Positions 34,385-46,876 are shown, counted from the stretch's first letter. The stretch: DNA of 64,000 bases from Sternotherus odoratus (GCA_032164245.1 JAVMKO010000005.1:46702193-46766192); one strand, 5' to 3'. The notes: generated by a model from the letters alone, not told the origin. Numbers and translations are program-made.

Positions 34385-35520
34385 TGTGATGTTGCACTCC
34401 ATATGTTTATGGAAATATGTTTATAGGTGTGAATATGATGTAACTGGAATATGCTTCATGCAAAAAGGTCTTTTGTTAAGGTATCATTGCAAAGCTTATG
34501 ATCTACTGAGTGTGTTCATCCTATTTGTTTGCATATATTATTTCTATGTCTGGAGTTAGGAGAATAAGATATGCTTGTATTACCGATGTAAACATGTTAA
34601 GTGGAAGTCATTAAGGGTGAGTCAGAATCAATTAACTGTGAATGGGTTTGTTTACCTGCAAGCCTTCCTATGTATGTCTTCCAGCTACTAAGTAATGAAG
34701 AATGAGATCTTACAGTGACATGTGACCATGTCACATGATACTGGAATCCATCTTAAACCTGTTGCTTTTCCATTTAGAAGGAGGGGTGGGGATCCAGGGA
34801 GAAAAAAAGATTCCCATTTTGTGCCATTTTAGAGCTTTAAAAAGGGGGTGGATCAGAACAAAGAGGGCTGCAGTCATGAGAAAATCCATCTAGTTACCAC
34901 CTGAGCTGGAACTAACTAGAACTGTACCAGGAGAAAGGATTTGGCCCAGACTAAGAAGGAGTTTAGTCTGTTAAAGAAAGCTTATTGGAACAGCTCTGAG
35001 AGTGAGATTTACCTGTATTCAGTTTCTTAAATGTATTAGGCTTAGGCTTGTGTGTTTTGTTTTACTTTGCTTAGTAACTTACTTTGTTCTGTCTGTTATT
35101 ACTTGGAACCACTTAAATTCTACTTTTGTTTATTAATTAACCCAAAGTAAGTGATTAATACCTGGGGGAGCAAACAGTTGTGCATATCTCTCTATCAGTG
35201 TTATAGAGGGTGGACAATGTATGAGCTTACCCTGTATAAATTTTATACAGAGTAAAACGGATTTATTTGGGGTTTGGATCCCATTGGGAGCTGGGTGTCT
35301 GGGTGCTAGAGTCAGGAGTATTTGCTGAGCTGTTTTCAGTTAAGTCTGCAGCTTTGGGGGTGTGGTTCAGACCCTGGATCTGTGTTGCAGCAGGCTTATG
35401 TGTCTGGCTCAACAAGGCAGGGTGCTGGAGTGTCAAGCTGACAAAGAAAATGGGCTCAGAGGTAGTTTCAGCACATCAGGTGACAGTCCCAAGGCGGTCT
35501 CTGTGACCGACCCTGTCACA
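34385..35520 (+). repeat. LTR-like repeat, full-length copy
   Basis: Starts TGTGATGTTGCACTCC and ends GACCGACCCTGTCACA, so the termini are TG...CA with a short inverted pair (TGTGA/TCACA). The family recurs at 92-228 (5' end only), 52336-52854 (3' half) and 60742-62522 (reverse). No 5-bp target duplication is found (ATCAG versus GCCTG). No internal retroviral genes are next to it, so it is probably a solo LTR. Confidence 0.65.
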
Positions 35521-35779
35521 GCCTGATTCTCCGCTGCCCTACAGCTAGGAGTCAAGTCCTCCACTGGTGTTAACTCCATTTGCTCCTTCTGCTGTGGTTT
35601 ACGCCTGTGCTGAGCGAGTGTAGAACAATACCACCTCTGAAAATGGTTGTGGATTTTACATCCACTTTGCACAGGTGTAAAAGTAAGCACAAGGTGCAAG
35701 GAAACAGTGAATTAAACCAATGAATGAATACATTGGATAAGTACCAACCAGATGGAAACGACAAGAGTCTGGATTAGAA

Positions 35780-36742
35780 ATTAGATGACAAGCAGAGAGC
35801 TAAGATACTCATTTAAGACCTCCAAGGGGGGCATCACATGGGTGAGCATTGGATCTCTATTATTTAATAGTGCCCTCAATAGTCTAGATGAAGGTTTAAA
35901 TTCAACAGTAAACAAATTTACTAACACTACTAAAATTGGAGGGGTAGTAAACATGTGGGAGTTGGAATGGTGAATTGACCTGTAATTTACAAGTGTCCTG
36001 GACTGGTTTGCATGCAATGAGATGAATGGCGTAGCCAAGGATGTAAAGGGTTACACATGCTCTAGGGAAAGGAAATAAACAGCACATCTACAAGTCTGAG
36101 TCTGTGAAAGCCCCAGGACAGATAGGAGATAGCAACCTTAATATTAACCCTTCACAATACAACACTTACAGAAAATAGCAGTATTATTCTTGCACTGGCG
36201 GATAAGGATTCTTCTAGTCCCCTGTTCTCGGACAGGAGTTTCACCTGTTCATCTGGGGAATCCATGTTGCATTCAAATGTGGTCACCCCATCTCAAAAAA
36301 GATATATTGGAATTGGAAAAGGTTCAGAAACAAGCAAACAGTTTCCATATGAGGAGAGATTAATAAGACTGGGACTTTTTAACTTGGAAAAGAGACAGTT
36401 AAGGGGAGATATGATTGAGGTCTATAAAATCGTGACTGGTTTAGAGAAAGTAGATGAAATGTTTACTACTTCTCATAACACAAAAACTAGGGATCACCAA
36501 ATGAAATGAATAGGCAGCAGGTTCAAAACAAAAAAAAGGGAGTATTTCTTCATACAATGCATAGTCATCTTGTGGAACTCCTTGCCAGAAGATGTTGTGA
36601 AGGCCAAGACCATAACAGGGTTCAAAAAAGAACTAGATAAGTTCATGGAGGATAGATCCATCAAAGGCTATTGGCCAGGATGGGCAGGAATGGTGTCCAT
36701 AGCCTCTACTTGCCAGAAGCTGGGAATGAGCGACAGGGGATC
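35780..36742 (+). pseudogene. CR1/L3-type LINE, 5' part of an interrupted copy
   Basis: Decayed RT text: SLLFNSALNSLDEGLNSTVN and TKIGGVVN (the catalytic FADD is replaced by FTNT). Further on, PYEERLIRLGLFNLEKRQLR, GDMIEVYKIVTGLEKVDE and then non-coding text (gccagaagctgggaatgagc). It is a different CR1-related lineage from the 27344 copy. It is broken at about 36742 by a CR1 in the opposite orientation and resumes at about 37121. Confidence 0.75.
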
Positions 36743-37120
36743 ATAGAATCATAGAATATCAGGGTTGGAAGGGACCTCAGGAGGTCATCTAGTCCAACCC
36801 CCACCTCAAGGCAGGACCAATGCCCTAATAAATCATCCCAGTCAGGGCTTTGTCTAGCCTGACCTTAAAAACCTCTAAGGAAGGAGATTCCACCCCCTCC
36901 CTAGGTAACCTATTCCAGTGCTTCACCACCCTCCTAGTGAAAAAGTTTTTCCTAATATCCAACCTAAACCTCCCCCTCTGCATCTTAAGACCATTACTCC
37001 TTGTTCTGTGATCTACTACCACTGAGAACAGTCTAGATCCATCCTCTTTGGACCCCCTTTCAGGTAGTTGAAAGCAGCTATCAAATCCCCCCTCATTCTT
37101 CTCTTCTGCAGACTATATAG
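36743..37120 (-). pseudogene. CR1 LINE 3' fragment inserted in an older LINE
   Basis: Minus-strand text ends at 36743 in the CR1 terminal repeat (TCATAGAATCATAGAAT on the plus strand). It encodes [20 protein letters not shown] and [20 protein letters not shown] before it. The 5' truncation is near 37120. Flanks on both sides belong to the same L3-like copy, so this insertion is younger. Confidence 0.85.
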
Positions 37121-37240
37121 ATCACTTGATGATTACCTGTTCTGTTCATTCCCTGTGGGGCACCTGGCACCGTCCGGAAGACAGGATACTGGGCTACATG
37201 GACCTTTGGTCTGACCCAGTAGGGCCATTCTTACGAATGT
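37121..37240 (+). repeat. CR1/L3-type LINE 3' end, resumed
   Basis: The text gatcacttgatgattacctg, ggcacctggcaccgtccgga, agacaggatactgggctaca and ggtctgacccagtagggcca is the conserved 3' end of the L3-like copy interrupted at 36742. Confidence 0.8.
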
Positions 37241-37968
37241 AATGGGGTCTCTCTAAATAGCCCTGTTGCAACTATAGCTGGAATTCTGTGCGTCATTGGG
37301 TTTCTCTGCAGTTTAAGAATGAGATGGAAAAATTAGGGAGAATACAAAGAAGGGCAACAAAATTGCTACAGCTTCAAAGAAGAAGCAAGAGAGCTGGAGA
37401 AGTAGATTAGAAAAGACTCGGAAGGACCTTCTGAATCAGAGACTCAGTGGAAAAAGGGGGTTGATTATTCACACACTGAAGGTGGCAGGACAGTGATCCG
37501 TAGCCTGAAGCTACCGATGGAAGGACTCTGGAGAGGTATTTGGAGTTGTTCCCTGTAAGAGCAAGTGAGCAACGGAACAAACTCTCCGGGAGGTGGCGGC
37601 GGCTCATGACTGCCAATATTCAAGGGCAGGTTAGACATAGTGTTAGTGGGAATGAGGTAGGTTGATATTCTGCAAAAAGCAGGGATTTGATTGGACAATC
37701 TAAATGGTCTCTAATGGTCTCATGGCCTATAAATCCAGCACTGTGTTCCCATTGCTGACTCACTGAGTCATCCATTCCCCACGTGGAATCAAGTCCGCTT
37801 TAAAAAACAGCTGGTTTTGAACCAGAATCCTGATTCACCCCTCTGGTTCAGGACACTCCAGAGGGCACCCCACCACCCCCACCATCTCGGTGGGCACGGA
37901 TCGGGGGGCTTCCTTCACCAGAAAAGGGCAGGTGGTGAACTAAGGGGCTTCTCAATGGGAGGGAAGCT

Positions 37969-38094
37969 GCATCCGATGAAGCGGGCTATAGCCCACAAAA
38001 GCTTATGCTGGAATAAACTGGTTAGTCTCTAAGGTGCCACAAGTCTTCCTCGTCTTATGTACAGATACAGACTAACACAGCTGCTAATCTTAAA
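37969..38094 (+). mobile_element. Penelope-like tail with hammerhead-like motif
   Basis: Starts gcatccgatgaagc and runs to cagactaacacagctgctaa. The hammerhead-like core reads CCGATGA, GCGGGC-TATA-GCCCAC, AAAA. Stem II has one mismatch, and the GAAA box is mutated to AAAA, which should abolish cleavage. No clear target duplication. Confidence 0.8.
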
Positions 38095-39249
38095 CTTGTG
38101 TGTACATTACACCAGAGCCAGCAGAGGCTGTGCTGAATCCAGGCCCAAGCACTCTAATAACACCCCTTTCCAAGCCAGCACCACATCCTTCTGGGGCTGC
38201 TCTGGCTGGCCTGAGCCCCCTAGCAGTACGATGCACTGCATGTCCCTTGCATGACCCTAGTGCCCCTCCAGCTGGGCTCCTATGGCAGCCAACATATCCC
38301 GGAGTTCAGGCAAAGCCATGAAGAGCAGAATGTGAGTGTTTAGCTGCAGGAGTTTCTCTAGCCTTCCTCGCCATAGCATGGGAATGCCTTTGCTCCTCTT
38401 ATCACTCCCTCCGCCCTTCTTTTCTGTTCCTTGGTTTGTCACTGACCAGCCATTGTGCTGTGTCCTGACTGGGGCAGAAAGGTTTGTCTCCACCCTCACA
38501 GGCAGCAGAGAGTCGCAGGCTAATAAAAGACCATGTGAACCGCCATGGAGTGCCATCAGCCTGCGAGTCGCTACTACTGGGGACTTCTCTCACCAGGAGC
38601 CGACGTGGAAAAGCCTCACCCAAAACGGATCATATCAGGAAAGGAAAGTACTAGCACAGCCCGCACTGGTGCTAGGAACCCTCCGTCTAGCTAGCAACAT
38701 CCTTACGTCACCTCCGGGCATGGGAGATTATTCTGCCTTCAGCAATGCTTTGATTTAAATATGTGGCTTTCTGGGAGCCTTCTGTGCTGACTGTGTCCTT
38801 GGAAATAAGCCCTGACTTAAAGCGATTGCTCATCCAGTGCTAGGACTATCAGGTGGCAGAGAGCAGCTGGACATGCCTTTCTCAGCATGCACCTCATACT
38901 TGTACATTATTCAAAGGTGAAAAAATAGCTTCAGCCTCAGGGAGGTGGAAATTGCTCTTTTCGCTGCTGTCCTAAGCAAGGGTGAATTCTAAACAGGCTG
39001 TGGAACAAACAGAACCAGCTAAGGCCTGGCCGTGCGTCATCAGTACTGCCAAGCTGGGTCTGATTTAAGATGGCACCTGCGGGATTGAGTCCCCCTTGTG
39101 ACATGGGGCAGAGCCTAGCTCAGTGTCCTGCCACGAGGAAGGAGCTTAGCTTTGGAAGCAGTCTCCAAAGTGCCTTTGGGCAAGGAGACACACTGGTATT
39201 CTCTCCAAGAAAGGGAGGAAAACAGCCGTAGCAGTGGCCTTACAACACT
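38095..39249. other. Unassigned intron 3 DNA
   Basis: No recognised exon or repeat. The open frames here show no familiar motif. Confidence 0.3.
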
Positions 39250-39360
39250 GACTCACAGACTCATAGGCCATAAGAGACCATTGTGAGTATCTAGTCTGAC
39301 CTCCTGCCTGTCACAGGGCATGGAACCTCACCCACTCACTCCTGTAACAGACTCCTAACC
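39250..39360 (-). repeat. CR1-type LINE 3' end relic
   Basis: Plus-strand text cagactcataggccataaga, gaccattgtgagtatctagt and ctgacctcctgcctgtcaca is the reverse of the CR1-like 3' end also seen forward at 53459-53519. Confidence 0.6.
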
Positions 39361-39435
39361 TGTGGCTGAGTTACTGAAGTCCTCCAATCACGCTTTAAAG
39401 ATGTCAAGTTAGAGAATCCATCATTCACTCAAGTT

Positions 39436-39989
39436 CAGGGGTGGGCACACTATGGCCTGCAGGCCACATCCAGTCTGCCAGCCAATTTAATCCAGCCCTC
39501 GAGCTTCTGCTGGGGAATGGGGTCTGGGGCTTGCCATGCTCCTGGTCTCCAGCCAAGGAGTGAGCTCGGGGGCTGCTCTGCTCGTGCATGCCGCGGCTCT
39601 GCGTGGTTCCCAGAAGTAACAGCACGTCCCTGCTCTAGCTCTTACGTGTAGAGACAGTCAGGAGGCTCCATGTCTGGCCGCACGCCCACATAGGAGCCAG
39701 AGGGGGGACATGATGCTGCTTCCGGGAGCTGCTTAAGGTAAGCGCTGCCTGGAGCCTGCACCCCTCAGCCCCTCCCACGCCTCAGCCCTGATTCCTCTTC
39801 TGCAATCCAAACTCCTCAATCCCAGCCCAGAGCACCCTTCTGCACCCCAAAGCCCCCAGCCCCACCCCAGAGCCCGCACCCCCAGCCAAAGCCCTCACTG
39901 CCAACCCCAATTTTGTGAGCATTCATGGCCCACCCTACAATTTCCATACCCAGATGTGGCCCTCAAGCCAAAAACTTTTCCCACCCCTG
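39436..39989. mobile_element. hAT-type element without visible duplication
   Basis: Ends CAGGGGTGGGCACAC and, on the other side, AAAACTTTTCCCACCCCTG, which pair as inverted termini of the CAGGGGTGGG type. The 8 bases outside (CTCAAGTT and GACTAGAC) do not match, so the duplication has decayed or an end was lost. The interior includes gcctgcaggccacatcc at the left and a run of cagccc/agcaccc-type text. Confidence 0.65.
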
Positions 39990-40693
39990 GACTAGACTAG
40001 TCCATCACCCAGAGGCCAGTGTATTCTCTGGTGTTTTGTTCCAGGTTAAATATCTCAAGTAAGAGGCCTCCCACCACCGGGCATTGTCAGAGTTGGCTGA
40101 GATTTCCCCCTTCGCTTGGCCTCACTGGCATGTCCTCGCATGGAAAGCAACCTCCTCTACTGCAGTTGACCAGCTAGTGCCACATGCAGATACACCCAAC
40201 TCCTCATGATGCAAACCAGGCTGCAGAGAAATCACCTTCCAAAGTGGGAGGAAAGTGGACAGGCCCCCTTGATCTTGACAAGGTGGGAAGAACAGCCCTA
40301 AGGAGATGTAAGCCATTGGTAACAATATTTTGGGATGGTTCTGAGTGGAGACCATCTCCATTCTCTGTTCTCAAAGTCTCTATCACAGCAATTCTCCTTG
40401 ACCATGAGGGCTGGATGTGACCCCTCTGGAGTCCATTCACAGTGCTCCTTTGCTTGGACCCAGCGGTGGCTATAGAGTGAATGGGGTTGCAGTGAGAGAC
40501 CAGGCTTAGGACTCAAACCCGAGTCACTTTTCTGGAGCACAGGCATTACCAGCGTTCTCTTGAACCCGGACAGTCCCAGTACCAGCCATCTCCCGCCATC
40601 TCTCCCATGGTCTTGCAAATCGAATGTGCACTATACATAGGAAATCAGGGTGGGGATGGGTGGAGTCCTGCCCCTTTTTGTGCTTGAATTTTA

Positions 40694-41000
40694 GGGCTGG
40701 TCCCCACTACGGGGGGAGGATCGACTACAGATACACAACTTCAGCTACGTGAATCACGTGGCTGAAGTTTGCGTATCTGCAGCCGACTTACCGCTCGTCC
40801 CCACGACGGCGGCGGGCAGCGGCGGGCGGCGGCGCGCTCCCCCGTCGCCTCCAGCTTGCACCGCCTGGCGAGCTGGAGTTCCGCAGTCGACGGGGGCGCT
40901 GCGAGCGATTGATTTATCGCGTCTTCACAAGACGCGAGAAATCGATCGCCAGAAGATCGATCGCTACCTGCCAATCCGGCAGGTAGTGAAGACATACCCC
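40694..41000. mobile_element. PIF/Harbinger-type MITE in SYNPO2L intron 3
   Basis: About 307 bp, 212 bases downstream of exon 3. The left end GGGCTGGTCCCCACTAC pairs imperfectly with the right end GTAGTGAAGACATACCCC, with TA on both outer sides. The interior has the inverted pair tacagatacacaacttcagc / gctgaagtttgcgtatctgc, a CG-rich middle, and gatcgatcgc repeats near the right end. Confidence 0.7.
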
Positions 41001-41212
41001 TAGACTCCCAACATCTTCCCTAGGTCCTGCCAGAGGGACCCTGAATGACCTAAGCCGCCAGCTCAGATCCCTGCAGGGCTGGGCCGGCCCTGCCTCTTTC
41101 CACGCGAGAGAAGCTGGGTGAAGTGCTGGGTGAAGGCCTTTCGGCCTGGGAAGGGGAGTTAGCACAGGCAGGTTGCAGTGCGGGTGTAGGGGGTGTGTCT
41201 GGGGGCACTTAC

Positions 41213-41856
41213 TGGCTTGTTTGGCTTTCTCCGCATAGGTGGTGGTTAAATCTTCATCGACCGGATGTTCTACTGGCCCCACCATGGGGATGAGGTGGCG
41301 CTCAGCTCGGATGGTCTTGGTGGCATGGGGCAGGAGCATGGCCTCTGGGGAGAGCTCCCTGCTCTCTGCTGGGGGCGGCTGCAGCAGCACCTCGCTCTCT
41401 GAGAAAGGGGTGTCCGTGCGGCTGCCGGGCTGCTGCATGACGTCTCTCTCGGCCACGCCACTCGTGTTCTCTTCTCCCTCTCCGGCCTGTGCTGCTGCCT
41501 CTGGGGTGCTGTCGTAGCCGCTCAGCTCGGACAGGGACACCTCGTCCTGTGGCTCGCCTGGCTTGTGGTTGGAGCCCCCGGGTGGAGAGCGAGGGCTCTT
41601 CTTGCGGGCTCGCCGGTGCTTCTCCTGGGCAATGTTGTCGGCATCGCTGTCCGTCTCGCCGTAGTAGGCCTCACTGTCGGGGGGGGAGGTCAGGCTCTCC
41701 AGCTGCTGCTGCCGCCTGCGCTGCGGCTCAGGTGGGGTGGTGGCTGGGGGACCAGCCGGCTCTGGGCTGATGGGAGAGGGTGGGGAGAGCACTCGCAGCT
41801 GCCCAGGGGAAAGCGAGTGCAGGGACCGGGGGCCAGACCGGTCTCTGCCAGCCGCC
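41213..41856 (-). CDS. SYNPO2L: Synaptopodin 2-like, middle coding exon
   Basis: 644 bases. The acceptor is tttccacag|GGCGGC and the donor GCCA|gtaagt. The first base completes an Arg codon (AG|G) and the last base starts the Lys codon completed in the last exon (A|AG), giving 214 full codons. The sequence begins AAGRDRSGPRSLHSLSPGQL and continues LSPPSPISPEPAGP, a proline-rich linker. It then has SPPDSEAYYGETDSDADN, DEVSLSELSGYDST, LLQPPPAESRELSPEAMLLP, HLIPMVGPVEHPVDEDLTTT and YAEKAKQA. The EAYYGETDSDAD and HLIPMVGPV...DLTTTY blocks are characteristic of SYNPO2L. It links the PDZ domain to the actin/alpha-actinin-binding part and is predicted disordered and acidic. No disruption is seen. 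Confidence 0.95.
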
Positions 41857-43792
41857 CTGTGGAAAGAAGGAGGAGCGACTCAGTGAATTTTAGTCCTTGG
41901 AGGAATTCCTAGGATGCAGGGGGATGGCACTCAGCATAGGAGAGGAACAGGGGCCATAAGTGTCTCACCTATCTGGATGATACAGGCCAAATTCAACCCC
42001 ACCGTTTGCAGGTGAAACTCGGATGGCTATATCGGGCCAATTCATCACTGACATTTCTCTGTTTCCTAGCTTGGCCTGGCTGGAAAGGCTGTTGGCTAGA
42101 CCTGCGACACGGGACTAGCAAGTGGAACCCCGTCTCCTCCAGACCTTGCTTCTCAAAGACATATTGTCTCCAGGTCCCAGAGCAGGGACAAGGCACCTCT
42201 TCCTCCCCTCTCCATCCCAGATTGGCTGGTGAGAGCTGTAACTGAGCCCTGTCCTCTGATTTCTGACTGTATAGCCCATGGGTTCAGTCCTGAGGGTGCG
42301 GGCTAGGCAAAAAATCAGTGGTAATTTTACTTACAAAAGACTGAGTCGGGACTCCATGATTTGGCCCCTTGGGTTCTCACTGGGGCCAAACTCTGTCGTT
42401 CTTATTATCCAGAACCTGCTGTGTCAGAACTCCCACTCGGCTGTGTCTACACTTACAGCGGCACGCACAGTACAGGCACTACACATGTAGCTACACCCTG
42501 CAGCAGAAGCCAGGCTGTATCCACACTTGCCACCGTGGTGCAGAGCTACATGCTGCAGTGCGAGGCTCTGGCAGCAGGGAGGTAGAAGGATGTGGCACTG
42601 CTAAAAATAGCAGCCTTAGGTGTGGGAGGCACGGCTTGGGCAAGTGGAGAGCCATGTAGGGTACATCTCCGGGGTTTGGGCGTGTAGGGCATTCTACTCA
42701 CCTAAACCAAGCCTCACTGTCTCCACTGCTGTGCAGACCTGCACTAGCTGAGTGTGCAGTGTCGGTACGCTACGCGCCACTATAACCGTAGCTGCACCTT
42801 CCCAGTCACATATGCACTGAGGCAGGACTTGGCAGTTTGGCCACGTGGCCTGGGAAAAGGTGGTTCAGAAACACTTCATCTTTCAAACCAATAAACGCTG
42901 GAGAAACAAACGCTCATATGGCGGAGAGGGAAGCTTTCACTGGGAGCCTGGGGCTGGGCGTGTGCTTGTTCTGCTAGTGCTCGGAGCAGGCAGGTCTCTC
43001 TTAAATTTAAGGGTTCACGAAAGATAATTTGGTGCTTGGCTGGATAGTAAAAAAATGGCAATGACAGGCGACTTCATCCTTTTTTCAAAAGGGATTGGGG
43101 GTACTCAGGAGCCTAAATCCAATTGACTGTCAATGAGATTTTGGCTCCTAAGAGCCTAAATCCCTTTGAAGATGAGTCTTCGGCTTCTCAGTCAATTAGC
43201 TGCTGCAGTGCTGAGCGCAGCAACACCTACAAACCATTAAAAATCTGGTACTTTTGAAAATTGTACCACTGGGCTTCCTCTCAATGACAGGGAAAGGGAT
43301 AAAATGTGAGAGCAGCGGGCAGTGACAGTGCTCCATTTGGGCCATCAGGAAGGGAAGAAGCGGTAGCAGCAAGTATCATTGTTATACATTGTAATTAGAC
43401 TAGAGCAGTAGCACTATAGAGCTAACCTGCCTGGTTAACTCCAGGAACTCTGGCACTCCCAGGGCATGCAGCACCCAATGATGCTCTCTAGTGCCATCTG
43501 GCTAACTCATGAGGTAATTCCCATTGCCACATTGCACCATGGCTGCAAATCATGCAAGAGAGAGAGAGCTCTGAATGAAAACGTGAACTGCTGAGGGGGC
43601 AGGATAGTCTTGGAATTTGGTTCTGTTGGAAATGGGCTAGTTCGGGGCTTCTCAGACATTGCAATGGGGCGGGCCACATCATGCACCGCTTGACAGAGAG
43701 ATGTCTCATTCACAACCCCCTTCCCACTGCTGGTTGTTAGGCTCACCTCTGCTCCCACTCGTAGCTGCCCTCCCTCACATGGCCCCCCAGAC
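41857..43792. other. SYNPO2L intron 2, with an old MITE-like repeat
   Basis: No exon. From about 42438 to 42800 there is text of the ctgtgtctacacttacagcg / ctgtatccacacttgccacc type, resembling decayed Harbinger-type or related short repeats, with no clear ends. The rest is unassigned. Confidence 0.35.
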
Positions 43793-44419
43793 ATAGATGC
43801 CGACTTTAGCCAGCACCAGGGGATGCTCACGCCCCCCCCCCCCCCCGCATCCCCGGCTCCACCCCAACTCTGCCCCTTCCCCACCCTCATTCCAACCCCT
43901 TCACCAAATCCCCAGCCCTGCTTCCTCCCCTGGGCGCGCTGCATTTCCCCTCCCCCCCCCCCCCCCGCAGGCTTGCCACATGAAACAACTGTTTCACATG
44001 ACAAGCCTGGGAGGGAGGGGGAAGAAGCGGAGCGTTGGCACGCTCGGGGGAGGAGGCAGAGCAGAGGTGAGCTGGGGTGAAGGGAGGGTGGCAGGAAGTA
44101 ACCGGGGTGGGGAGTGCAGAGGAACCGCTCCTCGCCCCAGCTCACCTCTGCTCCGCCTCCTCCCCCAAGCATGCAGCCGCTCTGCTTCTCCCACCTCCCT
44201 CCCAGGCTTGCTGCTCCAAACAGCTGATTCGCATCACGCCTGGGAGAGAGGGGAGAGAAGAGGAGCGGTGGTGGCGCACTCAGGGGAGGAGGCACAGGTG
44301 GAGCAGAGATGAACTGGGGCAGGAGGGTGGGGCAGGGAGCTGCCGGTGGGTGCTCTGCACCCATCAATTTTTCCCCATTGGTGCTCCAGACCCGGAGTAC
44401 CCACGGAGTCAACACCTAT
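43793..44419. mobile_element. GC-rich DNA transposon with ATAGRTG ends
   Basis: The left end atagatgccgact and the right end agtcaacacctat are inverted partners. Just inside the right end is ccattggtgctccagacccg. A piece of the same family occurs at 29750. The flanks CCCCAGAC (left) and TCCCAGAC (right, after a GC) are nearly the same and may be an altered 8-bp duplication. The interior contains two opposed copies of a g/c-rich segment (ggaggaggcagagcagaggt at about 44048 and tcacctctgctccgcctcct at about 44142). C-runs occur at about 43832-43847 and 43952-43967. The 302-residue open frame across it is compositional. Confidence 0.55.
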
Positions 44420-45034
44420 GCTCCCAGACCAACTCTTCCCTTTGCTAGAAGCGTCCCTTAGTCCCTCAAATAAAAAAGATGCATATCTCCCTCCCTTCCT
44501 TCCACCTGCTGCTTTTCTGAAAGTAACTCATTGCGGTGAGAGTCAGAGCTAGGAACAGAACCCCAGAGTCCTGGCTGTTAGGCCCCGTCTCTCACTCCCA
44601 CACACGCACTCACTGGAATCAGCAGCACACTGACTCTTCCAGCGGGAAGGAAACGAATGTTGTGCTGCATGAGAACATAAATATGGCTCAAGGAGCAGAG
44701 ATGTCACGGGCAGCAGCATTTGGCAAGCCCCATTGAAGAGTAAGGCCAGCTACTTGTGTTATCCCAATGCCGGCCTCTGGGCAGCTGATTCAAACATCCA
44801 GCGCGGAGACTGCCTGTGTCAGTTTGCTAACTCAAGGTGTGTTGATTTTGTCCCAGTGGAGTTTGTCCCAACACCTGCTGCCTGCAGGTGGACTTTCCTG
44901 TGGTGACATAAAGCCAGTACTATTCTGGACACCTTCCGCAGGCTTTTCTTGTCACACTTCATCACTGGTAAGAGCCCAAAACCCCAGGTGAACACAGCAG
45001 AATGTCTCAGTGCACTGGCTCACTCCCACTAGAC

Positions 45035-45839
45035 ATGGGGTGGGCAAACCTTTTGGCCCAAGGGCCATGTCTGGATGGGGAAATTGCATGGAGGGCCATG
45101 AAAGTAGGGCTGGGGCAGGGGGTGGGGGTGGGGGAGAGAGTGGAGGGGGAGCAGTGTGCAAGAAGGGGCTCAGGACGAGGGGCTGGAGTGCAGGAAGGGG
45201 CTTAGGGCAAGCGGTTGGGGAGCAGGAGGGGGTGTGAAGTGCGGAGGGGGCTCAGGGCAAGGGGTTAGGGTGCAGGAGGAAGTGCGGTATGCAGGAAGGA
45301 GCTCAGGGGAGGAAGTTGGGGTGCAGAGGGTTAGAGGACTCAGGGGGTTGGGGTGCAGAAGGAGTTTGTGGTGCAGGCTCTAGCCCAGCGCCACTTGCCT
45401 CAAGTGGCTGTGGGATGGCAGCGGCATGCAGTGGGGTTAAGGCAGGCTCCTCACCTGCTCTGGCCCTGTGCCGCTCCTGGAAGTGGCCAGCATATCTGGC
45501 AGTGGCCCCTAGGGGAGGGGTGGGGCAGACGGCTCTGCTGCATGCTGCCCTCACCTGTGGGTACCACCCCTGAAGTTCTCATTGGCCACGGTTCCCTATT
45601 CCTGGCCAATGGAAGCTGTGGGGGGCAGTGCCTGCAGTTGAGGGCAGCACATGCAGCCCTCTGCCCCCCACTTCCCCAGGATCTGCAGGAACGGGGTGCC
45701 AGCCACTTGCAGGAGCAGTACAGGACCAGGGCAGGCAGGGAGCCTGCCTTAGCCCCACTGCACCATGAAGCTGGCAATCCCGCAGTCTGGATTGAAAGTT
45801 TTGATGGGCCGGATTCGGGACATAGTTTGCCCTCCCTTG
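45035..45839. mobile_element. hAT-type element with GGGTGGGCAAAC ends
   Basis: 805 bp. The left end atggggtgggcaaac and the right end gtttgccctcccttg pair as inverted termini. The flanks CACTAGAC (45027-45034) and CGCTAGAC (45840-45847) are an 8-bp duplication with one change. The left half has ggggctcagggcaaggggtt-type repeats of about 40-60 bases. Lies in SYNPO2L intron 2. Confidence 0.8.
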
Positions 45840-45847
45840 CGCTAGAC

Positions 45848-46876
45848 AGAGACCTGGTACTGATTCTTGTGGGTGGAAACCTGCCCTTTTCTTCCCTGTC
45901 TGAGCACAGCCACCCTCAGGCCTCACTCTGCAGAGACCACCAGCCAGTGTGGCTCTTTATTGCTGTAGAAGAGACAATCACTAGAGCTTTGTCCAGTCTG
46001 GGGTACAATAGGGGTGAATTCTGCACTTTCAGGGAGAGGGAGGAGTTGGGACCTCCCAGGGCTTTTCTATCTCTGACCTATAGGATCTATTCCCGACCAG
46101 GACCGGATCCTAATCCAGCAAACCCTAAAGCACTTGTTTAAATTCTCAGGAATAGTCCCACTGAAGTCTATGGGCCTACTCATGTGCTTGAAGTTAGTCC
46201 CCTGCTTCAGCGCTTTGCTGGATCAGGACGTTAGCCAGCTGGACCTCTTGCAGGCCAGAGAGTGGGACATATCTGGACGTATGCTTCTGAATTCTTTGTG
46301 CCTCTATTTCCATCCCATTATTAGCCTTATTATGGAATGCTGTCATTAATGCACCGTGCCGTCATTCCTTTAATGTAATTGGCCCATGTGTAATCAAACC
46401 CAGTTGTACAGAATACTCATTTCTCCGAAGTAAAGCAATGTCACTAACGTTATGAATGTATAACACACTCATCTATTGTGTGAAACACTGCCTGCTGCAG
46501 AATGGAATCGTAATTGCTCCTCTATGAGTCATATTCCCTGTATTGCTAACCGTGATTCTCTTAGCTAAAGCAATAAGAGCAGGAGGACCTGAGTTCTGTT
46601 CCCACTATTGCCATGCAGTCTAATTGGCTGTGAAGCATGACATAGAGACAGCCAGGAAGCCCTAGATGGCCGTATATTTGTTGCATACAAAGTCCTCCAT
46701 AGGCCTGTTTTTCTGACTTGTTCTCATGCCCCAGTGTACTAGGAGAAGGCTGCCCTGCCTCATGTTAGCTAAAGTGATACCCGCACCCAGTGTGTCACAG
46801 CTGCTGTGCCAATGAAGCTAGGGGGACTGTATCCCTGCAGTTCGCTCCCTGCTGGGAGCCCGCAGTTGGCTGATAC
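45848..46876. other. SYNPO2L intron 2 DNA with an old palindromic repeat
   Basis: About 46099-46230 has ggatcctaatccagcaaacc near one side and gctttgctggatcaggacgt near the other, an inverted pair typical of an old dispersed amniote repeat. No exon was recognised before the PDZ exon donor at 46876. Confidence 0.4.

Noticed and set aside
34385..35520. A complete provirus around the LTR-like copies.
   Set aside because: No gag, pol or env text occurs between or beside LTR copies, and orientation and spacing of the copies do not pair. They are treated as solo or fragmentary LTRs.
43507..44415. 302-codon minus-strand open frame.
   Set aside because: Most of it lies in a GC-rich DNA transposon (43793-44419), with C-runs and no protein family signature.
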